Source: an uncultured Lentisphaeria bacterium (lineage in GTDB: Bacteria; Verrucomicrobiota; Lentisphaeria; JABSQK01; CAJWLW01). From it: DNA of 5,266 bases. The notes beneath the pieces are model-generated. The model did no database searches. It was not told where the DNA came from and saw nothing but the letters and a program-made list of their open reading frames with translations. This document shows, one piece after another, positions 1 through 5,266 of this stretch (position 1 is its first letter; the number at the start of each line of letters is the position of its first letter). The stretch is from positions 1 through 5,266 of the forward strand of contig CAJWLW010000335.1 of NCBI GenBank assembly GCA_913042885.1, written 5' to 3'. Position numbers and translations under genes: made by a program.

Positions 1-85
1 AAATCCCCGGCCGGCATCTCGGCTGTGGGAAAATCCCCGGCCGGCATCTCGGCTGTGGGAAAATCCCCGGCCGGCATCTCGGCTG
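1..85. repeat. 30-bp perfect tandem repeat, at least 2.8 copies, in frame within a coding sequence
   Basis: Bases 1-30 and 31-60 are identical, and 61-85 matches the first 25 bases of the unit; identity stops at 86. Each unit contains the palindrome CCGGCCGG. The period is a multiple of three, so on the minus strand each copy adds exactly ten residues (AEMPAGDFPT) to the tail of the LTxxQ protein. The array reaches base 1, so its true copy number cannot be seen. Identity at silent positions points to recent duplication by slippage or recombination. Confidence 0.95.
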
Positions 86-554
86 GTGGCGCTTGGACTG
101 TCCCGGGCGTTTGCCGCTTGGCGACAGCCACAGCTTGGCGCTGCAGCGGCGTCAGCACGGCGGGCAGCTGCCAAGCCATTCGCATCGCGATCATCTCGCG
201 CTTCTGCCGGGCTACCAGGTACCCGATAGGGTTGCTGTTTTTCGCGAATTCAGCTTCGACTTTGGCGCGGATTCCGGCTATGGCTTCTTCGATGTCGGCG
301 ATCAATTGCAACTGAGGATCACTGAGTGCCTTGACCCCCTGCCGGCGAAACTCTGCTTCATCGACAATGCCGTACCGAGGACGCAGTTGAGCGTAGATAT
401 CATCGAAGTACGCTTTCTGGCTGTCCGTCAGCAGCAGCGCTTCATGCACACCGGGCACGGCAGACTCGACATCGGCATCAAAGAACTGCGGCGTCGCTGC
501 CGTGGCGGCAACGCACAGACCAAGCGAGAAGAAAGTATGAATACAACGAATCAT
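1..554 (-). CDS. Secreted LTxxQ-motif (Spy/CpxP-like) protein with C-terminal tandem-repeat tail; partial, 3' end outside window
   Basis: The open frame starts at the ATG at 554-552 and stays open for 184 codons to the left edge, so the stop is not in the window. Residues 1 to about 20 look like a Sec signal peptide: a short basic start (MIR), a hydrophobic core, and an A-T-A-A segment suited to signal peptidase I cleavage near residue 19-20. The cysteine at 14 is not in a good lipobox. Residues about 34-148 are charged and probably helical. They carry two LTxxQ motifs, LTDSQ at 42-46 and LTPLQ at 134-138, placed like the two motifs of the periplasmic chaperones Spy and CpxP (LTXXQ family). 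After a Pro/Gln linker, residues 158 onward repeat the decapeptide AEMPAGDFPT without change. Known family role: ATP-independent chaperone or envelope-stress sensor. Membership here is inferred from motif spacing only. Only a weak GGA-type ribosome binding site precedes the ATG. The opposite-strand frames over this stretch are Arg/His-rich and look like shadows. Confidence 0.7.
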   Translation of the reverse strand, partial: MIRCIHTFFSLGLCVAATAATPQFFDADVESAVPGVHEALLLTDSQKAYFDDIYAQLRPRYGIVDEAEFRRQGVKALSDPQLQLIADIEEAIAGIRAKVEAEFAKNSNPIGYLVARQKREMIAMRMAWQLPAVLTPLQRQAVAVAKRQTPGTVQAPPAEMPAGDFPTAEMPAGDFPTAEMPAGD

Positions 555-589
555 TGATTCCCGGGCGGGGGGAGGCGCGGGTCGTTCAG

Positions 590-616
590 CTTATATGCAA
601 TCTGGGACAAGGTCAA
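590..616 (-). promoter_or_regulatory. Possible sigma70-type promoter for the LTxxQ protein gene
   Basis: Read on the minus strand, TTGACC (616-611, 5 of 6 matches to the -35 consensus) is followed after 15 bases by TATAAG (595-590, 5 of 6 matches to the -10). The spacer is two bases shorter than ideal. Transcription would start near 583 and give a leader of about 30 bases before the ATG at 554. Its place between the ferredoxin stop and this gene suggests the gene can be transcribed separately from the upstream operon. This is a by-eye match only. Confidence 0.35.
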
Positions 617-685
617 CAGGCTCCAGCACACCGAGGTAATTAACAAACGGGGACGGCAATTCAGTAATATATTTAAGTAAACATC

Positions 686-1000
686 TTACGATATGTCGAT
701 AACGACCTGGCCCCCCTCGACTTTCACCGGATAGGTCCGAAGATCGATACAGGCCGGCGCGCCTTTGGCCTCACCTGTAGCAATGTCGAAACGACCATTG
801 TGTTTTGGACACTCGATGATGTTATCCATCACAAAGCCGCCGGCCAGATGCACGTTCTCATGCGTACAAAGGCCGTCACTGGCATAGTACTGGTCGTCGT
901 TGCTGCGGTAGATCGCGAAGGTGCGGTCACCATGATCAAAGCGTATCACATCCTCCGCCTCGATGTCGTCGGCCTGACAGACCTGAATCCAGTTTCCCAT
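686..1000 (-). CDS. Rieske-type [2Fe-2S] ferredoxin, MocE-like
   Basis: This 104-residue soluble protein carries the Rieske cluster ligands in two blocks: C45-x-H47 in CTHENVHLAGG and C64-x-x-H67 in CPKHNGRFD. It lacks the extra paired cysteines that form the disulfide in bc1-type Rieske proteins, so it belongs with the small ferredoxins that feed electrons to oxygenases. The length is complete for that class, with no signal peptide or membrane segment, so it should be cytoplasmic. The start at 1000 is well supported by an AGAGG ribosome binding site six bases upstream. It lies 24 bases after the stop of the desaturase-fold gene on the same strand, so the two are almost certainly one operon, and the likely job is reducing the di-iron centre of that partner. 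In the rhizopine (moc) pathway, MocE is such a ferredoxin beside MocD. The same name here indicates similarity of type, not proof of the same substrate. A BphF/NdoA-like ferredoxin for another oxygenase is the alternative. Confidence 0.92.
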   Translation of the reverse strand: MGNWIQVCQADDIEAEDVIRFDHGDRTFAIYRSNDDQYYASDGLCTHENVHLAGGFVMDNIIECPKHNGRFDIATGEAKGAPACIDLRTYPVKVEGGQVVIDIS

Positions 1001-1006
1001 AGGTTA

Positions 1007-1011
1007 CCTCT
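1007..1011 (-). promoter_or_regulatory. Ribosome binding site of the ferredoxin gene
   Basis: AGAGG on the minus strand, six bases before the ATG at 1000-998, inside the 24-base gap after the desaturase-fold stop codon. It fixes the ferredoxin start. It contrasts with the desaturase-fold gene, which has no recognisable ribosome binding site. Confidence 0.75.
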
Positions 1012-1024
1012 GGCTGGTGGCTGA

Positions 1025-2107
1025 CTATTCCGTCATCATGGCAGCGACTGGCCCGGGCATTGCCGGCTTCGCTGAGCCGGGCAGTTCGCGTTTGACGTAA
1101 TACATCGGATCCTTCACCTGTCGGAACAATGCCGGGATGATTTCCCTGTAAGCTTCCAGAAACCCGCTGTACGGTACCGGCATGTCGTGTTTCAGTTCCT
1201 CATGCAGCTTGGCGAGGTTGTGGTACGGCACCATCGGGAACATGTGATGCTCGACGTGGTAGTTCATTTCCCAATAAAGAAAACGGGAGATCGGATTCAT
1301 ATAGACGGTGCGGCAGTTCAAACGGTGGTCGAGCACGTCCTCCGCCAGGCCGATGTGCTGCGTCAGGCCGCACAAGAGCATCTCCCAGGCACCGTAGAAG
1401 GACGGCAGGCCGATGTACATCAGCGGCAGGATACTGCCGCTGATGATGACCGCAGCGATCACCACAGCATAAATCATCACCCAGATGCGGGCGTTGCGAT
1501 AGACCTTGTAGCGTTCCTCCTCCGGGATATATGTCTCTTCGGCAGCGTTCAGCCGGCCGGTGCAGTGCAACAGCACTTTCGAGAGCTCCTTTGGACCGGA
1601 CTTCAGACTGAAAACCGCCAGCGCGATACCTAACAGGTCCGGCGGCCGCGGCGAAGGGATTTCCGGATCGCGGCCGACGATAATCGTGTCCGTGTGGTGG
1701 CGTGTGTGGCTCCAGCGCCAAGGCACCGACTCTCTCAGCACCATGAACGACGCGATCTCATAGACAACATCATTCATCCACTTCGTCCGGAAAGCCGTGC
1801 GATGTCCGCATTCGTGCCAGCGCGAATCCGATGCCGAGCCATAGAGTACGCCGTAGATCACGAACGGGATAATCGCCCACCAGCTCCCCCACAGCATGTA
1901 CCCGGCAGTGCCGCTGACGATCAGCAGCGTGAACCAGACCACAGTGTCACGGATAGCCGGCCCGTTGCGGCGCTGGATCAATTCCTTCATCCGCTTGCGT
2001 GGAATATCGCTGGCATACCATTCGGCATTCGCCAGGCCATTTTCCTCGGCAAGTTTCGAGTCCAGCCCGACGAGGCTGTAATCGCGTTTTGTGAATTCAG
2101 CAGCCAT
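1025..2107 (-). CDS. Membrane fatty-acid-desaturase-fold oxygenase, MocD-like
   Basis: This 360-residue integral membrane protein belongs to the fatty acid desaturase/hydroxylase superfamily, which uses a histidine-ligated di-iron centre to desaturate, hydroxylate or O-demethylate a substrate with O2. The three histidine boxes are intact: HECGH (98-102), HTRHH (134-138) and HVEHH (284-288). Extra histidines at 251 and 261 are possible additional ligands. Hydrophobic membrane spans are visible at about 54-74, 76-92, 207-224 and 226-247. The C-terminal 30 residues are Pro/Ala/Met-rich and probably flexible. The ATG at 2107 is the only plausible start: no ATG, GTG or TTG lies in frame just upstream, and no ribosome binding site is visible. 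It is followed by the Rieske ferredoxin gene, its likely electron donor, as for MocD with MocE in rhizopine degradation. A reductase (the MocF role) would be needed and is not in the window. The substrate cannot be read from the sequence; a fatty acid, alkyl or methoxylated compound are all possible. Confidence 0.9.
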   Translation of the reverse strand: MAAEFTKRDYSLVGLDSKLAEENGLANAEWYASDIPRKRMKELIQRRNGPAIRDTVVWFTLLIVSGTAGYMLWGSWWAIIPFVIYGVLYGSASDSRWHECGHRTAFRTKWMNDVVYEIASFMVLRESVPWRWSHTRHHTDTIIVGRDPEIPSPRPPDLLGIALAVFSLKSGPKELSKVLLHCTGRLNAAEETYIPEEERYKVYRNARIWVMIYAVVIAAVIISGSILPLMYIGLPSFYGAWEMLLCGLTQHIGLAEDVLDHRLNCRTVYMNPISRFLYWEMNYHVEHHMFPMVPYHNLAKLHEELKHDMPVPYSGFLEAYREIIPALFRQVKDPMYYVKRELPGSAKPAMPGPVAAMMTE

Positions 2108-2122
2108 ATAGATAAAGATAAC

Positions 2123-2144
2123 ATTAAAATGGTCTGATGACCAT
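2123..2144. promoter_or_regulatory. Divergent promoter core with a palindromic candidate operator
   Basis: Bases 2129-2144 read ATGGTCTGATGACCAT: two perfect 6-base arms (ATGGTC/GACCAT) around a 4-base centre. Next to it are overlapping -10-like hexamers, TTTAAT on the minus strand (2128-2123) and TAAAAT on the plus strand (2125-2130). For the minus-strand promoter the palindrome would fill the spacer between -10 and a poor -35 (TTCGCC, 2151-2146), a usual site for a repressor. The GGT...ACC half-sites recall GntR-family operators, but the spacing is wider than in the FadR or PdhR sites. The -35 elements are weak on both strands, so the promoter calls are tentative. Confidence 0.4.
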
Positions 2145-2187
2145 AGGCGAAGGCTGGAAAGGCTGGTCTCGGGTGGTAAGCTGGATC

Positions 2188-4701
2188 ATGTTGCCAATCC
2201 ACGACATCCGTGACAAGTTCCTTGCTGCAATTGACGCCGGCCGCAACGTGGTGCTGTCCGCCCCGGCCGGGTCCGGTAAATCGACGCAGATTCCGCAATT
2301 CCTTCTGGACAGTGAACAGCCGGGTCAGATCCTGGTGCTGCAGCCACGGCGCCTGGCCGCACGTATGCTGGCGAACCGCGTTGCAGAAGAACGCTATCAG
2401 ACGGTCGGCGGGCAGATCGGTTTCCAGACGCGGTTCGAAAGCGCCTATTCGAAACAAACGCGGGTGCGCTACATCACCGAAGGCATACTCCCGCGACTGT
2501 TCCTCGCGAAAGACAATCTCGAAGGCATCAGTACCGTCGTGTTCGACGAGTTTCATGAGCGCCAGCTCACTGTCGACATGGGGCTGGGACTTTGCCGGCG
2601 ACTGCAGGAGCAACGACCCGACCTGCGGCTCGTCGTCATGTCCGCGACACTGGCCAGCGAAGCCATTCTCTCATGGCTGCCCAACAGCGTTGGTGTGCAC
2701 ACCGAGGGCCGGACGTTTCCGGTCGACATCAGCTATCTGCCGCCACAAGCCCGGCCGTTGTGGGATGTGACGGTCGATGCCGTGCGCGATCTGATCGGCC
2801 GCGACGAAGGCGACATCCTGGTGTTCATGCCGGGAGCCTATGAGATCCGCCGCACGATCGCCGCTTTGTCGGACGCGAAATTTGGTGAGCGGCTGAGCAT
2901 TCTGTCCTTGTTCGGCGACATGCCGGCGCAGCAACAGGATGCGGTCATGGGCCCGGCACCGCATCGTAAGATTATCGTCGCCACGAACATCGCCCAGACG
3001 TCCCTGACGGTAACAGGCGTCCGCCATGTAATCGACAGCGTGCAGGCACGGATCAACCGTTACGACGCCGGTCGCGGGCTGAATACCTTACATATCGAGT
3101 CGGTCAGCCAGGCAGCGGGTACACAGCGTGCCGGTCGTGCCGGGCGCGAGGGGCCGGGCCGCTGCATCCGGCTATGCAGCCGCAAGGACTTCGAAACGCG
3201 GCCGGAACATGACACGCCGGAGATTTCGCGTGTCGACTTGTGCGAGGCCATCCTGCAGCTGCGCTGTCTGGGCCATGAGATCGACAGCTTCCCCTGGCTC
3301 GATCCACCGCCGGCGACGGCGCTTCAGCGGGCGCGCGAGATCCTGCATCTGATCGGTGCCACCGATGGCTCCGAGACCGTCGAACTGACGCCGCTCGGGC
3401 GTGATCTGACGCGACTGCCGGCACATCCCCGGCTGGCGCGTGTGATGGTCGAAGGCGATCGGCGGGGCTGTCTGGACGAGGCCACGAAAGTAGCCGCGTT
3501 ACTCAGTGAACGCCCGATCACGGTCGACAAGCGCGGCAAGTCCGAGCAGCGCCAGCACCAGCGCAAACGCGGCAAGACCGACGTGCTGCAAAGCGACGTG
3601 ACCGTTTTGCTCGAGCTGCTGGAACAGGCACATCGCGCGGATTTCGCAGTCGAGGTTTGCCGCCGCAACAACATTCATGCTGCAGCGGCGCGTCAGGTTT
3701 GGCGCACGGCCAAGCATTATCGCGATATCTGCAAGCGAGCGGGGTTCGACGGCGATGGCGTCAGCGACGGCAACGCATCCCTGGCCAGGTGCCTGTTGCT
3801 GGCGTTGCCGGATCATCTCGCCAGGCGCCGTGACCACGGCTCGTTGATCTGCGATCTCCGCAACGGGCGCCACGGCGAATTGGTACGCACCAGTGTAGTA
3901 CGTGAAGCCACCCTGTTTGTGGCGGGCGACATCCGTGAAGTCAGCGGCCAGGGGCGCACAGCCAAGACCCTGCTTTCGATTGCCTGCGAAATTCGCAGTG
4001 AATGGCTGGATCAACTGTTTCCTGACGCCTGGGAATTCAAGGATGAGATTGTCTGGAGCGAGACCAGGCGAGCGGTCGAATCACGCATGCTGATCAAGTG
4101 TCTCGACGTGGTGATCGAGGACCGTGTCGACACGGACGTCGAATCGCAGGCGGCGGCAGAGGTGCTGGCTACGAAAATTCCTGAATATCGCAAACAGCTG
4201 GAGGGCTGGACCAAAGACGTCGATGCCTGGATCCGGCGTGTGCAGTGTGTCGCGGAATGGTTTCCCGACCGCGCATTGATCCAGTACGACGACACGGACA
4301 TGGCGGTAGCGTTCAGCGAGTTCTGCAGCGGCCACAGAAAAATCAGCACGCTTCGCAAGCAGCTGATGTTGCCGTTCGTCAAAAATCTACTGTCATACGA
4401 AGACCAGCAGTTCATCGACAAAATGGCGCCGGACCGGCTTGCGCTGCCGAACGGCTGGCATATGCGGATCAAATACAAGCCCGGCGAAGCACCGCGCGGC
4501 AACGCCAAGATTCAGGACCTGTATGACGTCGAGGAGACTCCGACTGTCGCCGGCGGTCGACAGAAACTGCTGCTGGAAATTCTCGGCCCGAACATGCGCG
4601 CGGTGCAGATCACCGACGACCTTGCCGGCTTCTGGCGCGAGCTCTATCCCTCCGTCCGTCAGGAGCTGAGCCGCCGCTACCCGAAGCACGAATGGCGCTA
4701 G
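2188..4701 (+). CDS. hrpB: ATP-dependent RNA helicase HrpB (DEAH/RHA family)
   Basis: A cytoplasmic superfamily 2 helicase of 837 residues, close to the roughly 810 of E. coli HrpB and far shorter than HrpA. Motifs in order, numbered from the start at 2188: Walker A APAGSGKST (25-33), motif Ia LQPRRLAAR (52-60), TEGIL (97-101), motif II DEFHER (120-125), motif III SAT (152-154), motif V ATNIAQTSLTV (265-275) and motif VI QRAGRAGR (313-320). The DEFH variant is normal for HrpB. The helicase-associated region follows, and the C-terminal end with YPSVRQELSRRYPKHEW matches the HrpB C-terminal domain. The frame is open back to an ATG at 2137, but 2188 is preferred: homologues start with a similar MLPI segment, GGTAAG lies seven bases upstream, and the 2137 ATG sits inside a palindrome next to the likely promoter. 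All catalytic motifs are intact. HrpB's cellular role is poorly defined. It is divergent from the desaturase operon and probably unrelated in function. Confidence 0.93.
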   Translation: MLPIHDIRDKFLAAIDAGRNVVLSAPAGSGKSTQIPQFLLDSEQPGQILVLQPRRLAARMLANRVAEERYQTVGGQIGFQTRFESAYSKQTRVRYITEGILPRLFLAKDNLEGISTVVFDEFHERQLTVDMGLGLCRRLQEQRPDLRLVVMSATLASEAILSWLPNSVGVHTEGRTFPVDISYLPPQARPLWDVTVDAVRDLIGRDEGDILVFMPGAYEIRRTIAALSDAKFGERLSILSLFGDMPAQQQDAVMGPAPHRKIIVATNIAQTSLTVTGVRHVIDSVQARINRYDAGRGLNTLHIESVSQAAGTQRAGRAGREGPGRCIRLCSRKDFETRPEHDTPEISRVDLCEAILQLRCLGHEIDSFPWLDPPPATALQRAREILHLIGATDGSETVELTPLGRDLTRLPAHPRLARVMVEGDRRGCLDEATKVAALLSERPITVDKRGKSEQRQHQRKRGKTDVLQSDVTVLLELLEQAHRADFAVEVCRRNNIHAAAARQVWRTAKHYRDICKRAGFDGDGVSDGNASLARCLLLALPDHLARRRDHGSLICDLRNGRHGELVRTSVVREATLFVAGDIREVSGQGRTAKTLLSIACEIRSEWLDQLFPDAWEFKDEIVWSETRRAVESRMLIKCLDVVIEDRVDTDVESQAAAEVLATKIPEYRKQLEGWTKDVDAWIRRVQCVAEWFPDRALIQYDDTDMAVAFSEFCSGHRKISTLRKQLMLPFVKNLLSYEDQQFIDKMAPDRLALPNGWHMRIKYKPGEAPRGNAKIQDLYDVEETPTVAGGRQKLLLEILGPNMRAVQITDDLAGFWRELYPSVRQELSRRYPKHEWR

Positions 4702-4721
4702 CCATCGAATCCGTAACCTGC

Positions 4722-4764
4722 TTAAACAATGTTTAATAAGCCTTGAACTTATTGAACATTAAAC
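4722..4764. repeat. AT-rich nested inverted repeats downstream of hrpB
   Basis: Three overlapping symmetries start 20 bases after the helicase stop codon. First, TTAAACAATGTTTAA (4722-4736) is a palindrome with 6-base arms and a 3-base centre. Second, AATGTTTAATAAG (4728-4740) pairs with CTTATTGAACATT (4748-4760) around a 7-base loop: 13 pairs, one of them G-U. Third, GTTTAAT (4731-4737) is the exact inverse of ATTAAAC (4758-4764), an alternative pairing. The stem is AT-rich and no T-run follows it on the plus strand, so it is not a classic intrinsic terminator. It may be a regulatory protein site or a weak RNA hairpin at the hrpB 3' end. Confidence 0.55.
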
Positions 4765-4909
4765 AAATTCAGGTGAGAATCGACTTTTCCCCGGTACACG
4801 GTGTCTGAAGTTCAAAGGGCACCAACGATTTCGATCGGCAAACAAAACCGAGCAGAAGACAACGACATGCTGTACAGTCTGCGCATACGATGCTTCGGCT
4901 GCCCGATCC

Positions 4910-4914
4910 AGAGG
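4910..4914 (+). promoter_or_regulatory. Ribosome binding site selecting the start at 4924
   Basis: AGAGG, nine bases before the ATG at 4924. The frame is open upstream to 4777, with in-frame alternatives GTG at 4801 and ATG at 4867. This site, plus a clean signal peptide directly after 4924, favours the later start. Confidence 0.6.
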
Positions 4915-4923
4915 TTGCTTGCA

Positions 4924-5266
4924 ATGAAAATCTCACTCATGCTATTCGCCGTCCTGTACCCCGTTGCAGCCCTTTCTGCAGCACCTGCACAGACGTTGCA
5001 CTTCGACGATGTGACCGAAGCAGTCGGGCTGGGCAAGATGCACGGCTACCACGCGGCCTGGGGTGATTTTGACAACGACGGCTGGGTCGATCTGCATGAG
5101 TACAAAAACGTCTGGCGCAATGACCGGGGGCAGTTCACCCTGATCGCCGAGCTCAAAGGCACCGGGATCTGGGGCGACTATAACAACGACGGCTTCCTCG
5201 ACCTCATCTGTGCCAAGGACGACCAGCTGTACCGCTGCGGCCTGGGCAAGCATTTCATCGAGGCCA
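4924..5266 (+). CDS. Exported FG-GAP/VCBS-repeat protein, CRTAC1-like; partial, 3' end outside window
   Basis: The frame is open from the ATG at 4924 to the right edge (114 full codons). Residues 1-20 are a typical Sec signal peptide: MK, a hydrophobic core, then ALSAA with likely cleavage after residue 19 or 20. The mature protein begins with FDDVTEAVGLG, a common opening of CRTAC1/ASPIC-type proteins. Two FG-GAP-type repeats with calcium-binding loops follow: D48-F-D50-N-D52-G-W-V-D56 and D85-Y-N87-N-D89-G-F-L-D93, 37 residues apart, each introduced by a WGD segment. Such blades build a beta-propeller outside the cytoplasm, usually for adhesion or binding; no catalytic function can be assigned. 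Full-length relatives are several hundred residues, so most of the gene is missing here. Cysteines at 96 and 105 could form a disulfide within the second blade. The gene follows hrpB on the same strand after 222 bases, so it probably has its own promoter. A weak candidate is TTGAAC at 4752 with GAGAAT at 4775. Confidence 0.85.
   Translation, partial: MKISLMLFAVLYPVAALSAAPAQTLHFDDVTEAVGLGKMHGYHAAWGDFDNDGWVDLHEYKNVWRNDRGQFTLIAELKGTGIWGDYNNDGFLDLICAKDDQLYRCGLGKHFIEA

Noticed and set aside
1..85. CRISPR array
   Set aside because: The 30-bp units are directly adjacent with no spacers and are in frame with a coding sequence.
120..142. DEFH instead of DEAH in helicase motif II as an anomaly (residue numbering of the long frame, 137-140)
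   Set aside because: DEFH followed by ER is the usual form in HrpB proteins, so it supports the assignment rather than marking a mutation.
25..557. Plus-strand open frames of 96 and 154 codons over the left end
   Set aside because: They are opposite the LTxxQ gene, are Arg/His/Ser-rich with no recognisable motif or signal, and have poor starts. The minus-strand frame has a signal peptide, family motifs and an in-frame repeat.
1187..2137. Plus-strand frames of 148 and 147 codons opposite the desaturase-fold gene
   Set aside because: They are His/Arg/Asp-rich shadows of a gene with three intact histidine boxes on the minus strand.
1987..2613. Minus-strand 208-codon frame spanning the divergent region
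   Set aside because: It overlaps the start of both well-supported divergent genes, has no domain signal, and runs antisense to the Walker A and DEFH motifs of the helicase.
3499..4014. Minus-strand 171-codon frame inside hrpB
   Set aside because: It is antisense to the conserved helicase-associated region and has the composition of a shadow frame; no start signal or motif.
4728..4760. Rho-independent terminator for hrpB
   Set aside because: The stem is AT-rich and no T-run follows on the plus strand, so only the inverted repeat is reported.
4796..4804. Short palindrome ACACGGTGT-like element upstream of the secreted-protein gene
   Set aside because: Four-base arms around one base occur readily by chance, and no further copies or promoter context support it.

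Overview
The window is ordinary-looking, moderately GC-rich bacterial chromosome, most likely from a gammaproteobacterium. The support for that is indirect: an HrpB-type DEAH helicase with its characteristic C-terminal end, Sec-type signal peptides, and an LTxxQ periplasmic protein architecture. No RNA gene, insertion sequence, CRISPR array or phage element was found.

Layout. From 554 to the left edge, on the minus strand, lies a gene for a secreted helical protein. It has two LTxxQ motifs arranged as in the Spy/CpxP periplasmic chaperone family, and its C-terminal tail is built from a perfect 10-residue (30-bp) tandem repeat that is cut by the window edge. From 2107 down to 686, also minus strand, is a two-gene operon: a membrane fatty-acid-desaturase-fold protein with three histidine boxes, followed 24 bases later by a Rieske-type [2Fe-2S] ferredoxin. 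This matches the MocD/MocE-type oxygenase plus ferredoxin pairing, and the small protein is the obvious electron donor of the large one; no reductase gene is present in the window. Divergently on the plus strand, 2188 to 4701, is an HrpB-type ATP-dependent RNA helicase. From 4924 to the right edge, plus strand, is the beginning of an exported FG-GAP/VCBS beta-propeller protein of the CRTAC1 type.

Non-coding stretches. The 80-base divergent region (2108-2187) holds overlapping AT-rich -10-like hexamers on both strands and a 16-bp perfect-arm palindrome, a candidate operator. The 131 bases between the ferredoxin stop and the LTxxQ gene (555-685) hold a possible promoter for the latter; no convincing terminator was seen there. 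The 222 bases between the helicase and the beta-propeller gene (4702-4923) hold an AT-rich nested inverted repeat. There is no gene-free stretch longer than 300 bases.

The best candidates for something undescribed are the LTxxQ protein with its repeat tail and the regulation and substrate of the desaturase/ferredoxin pair. I see no evidence for a new multi-gene system inside these limits.
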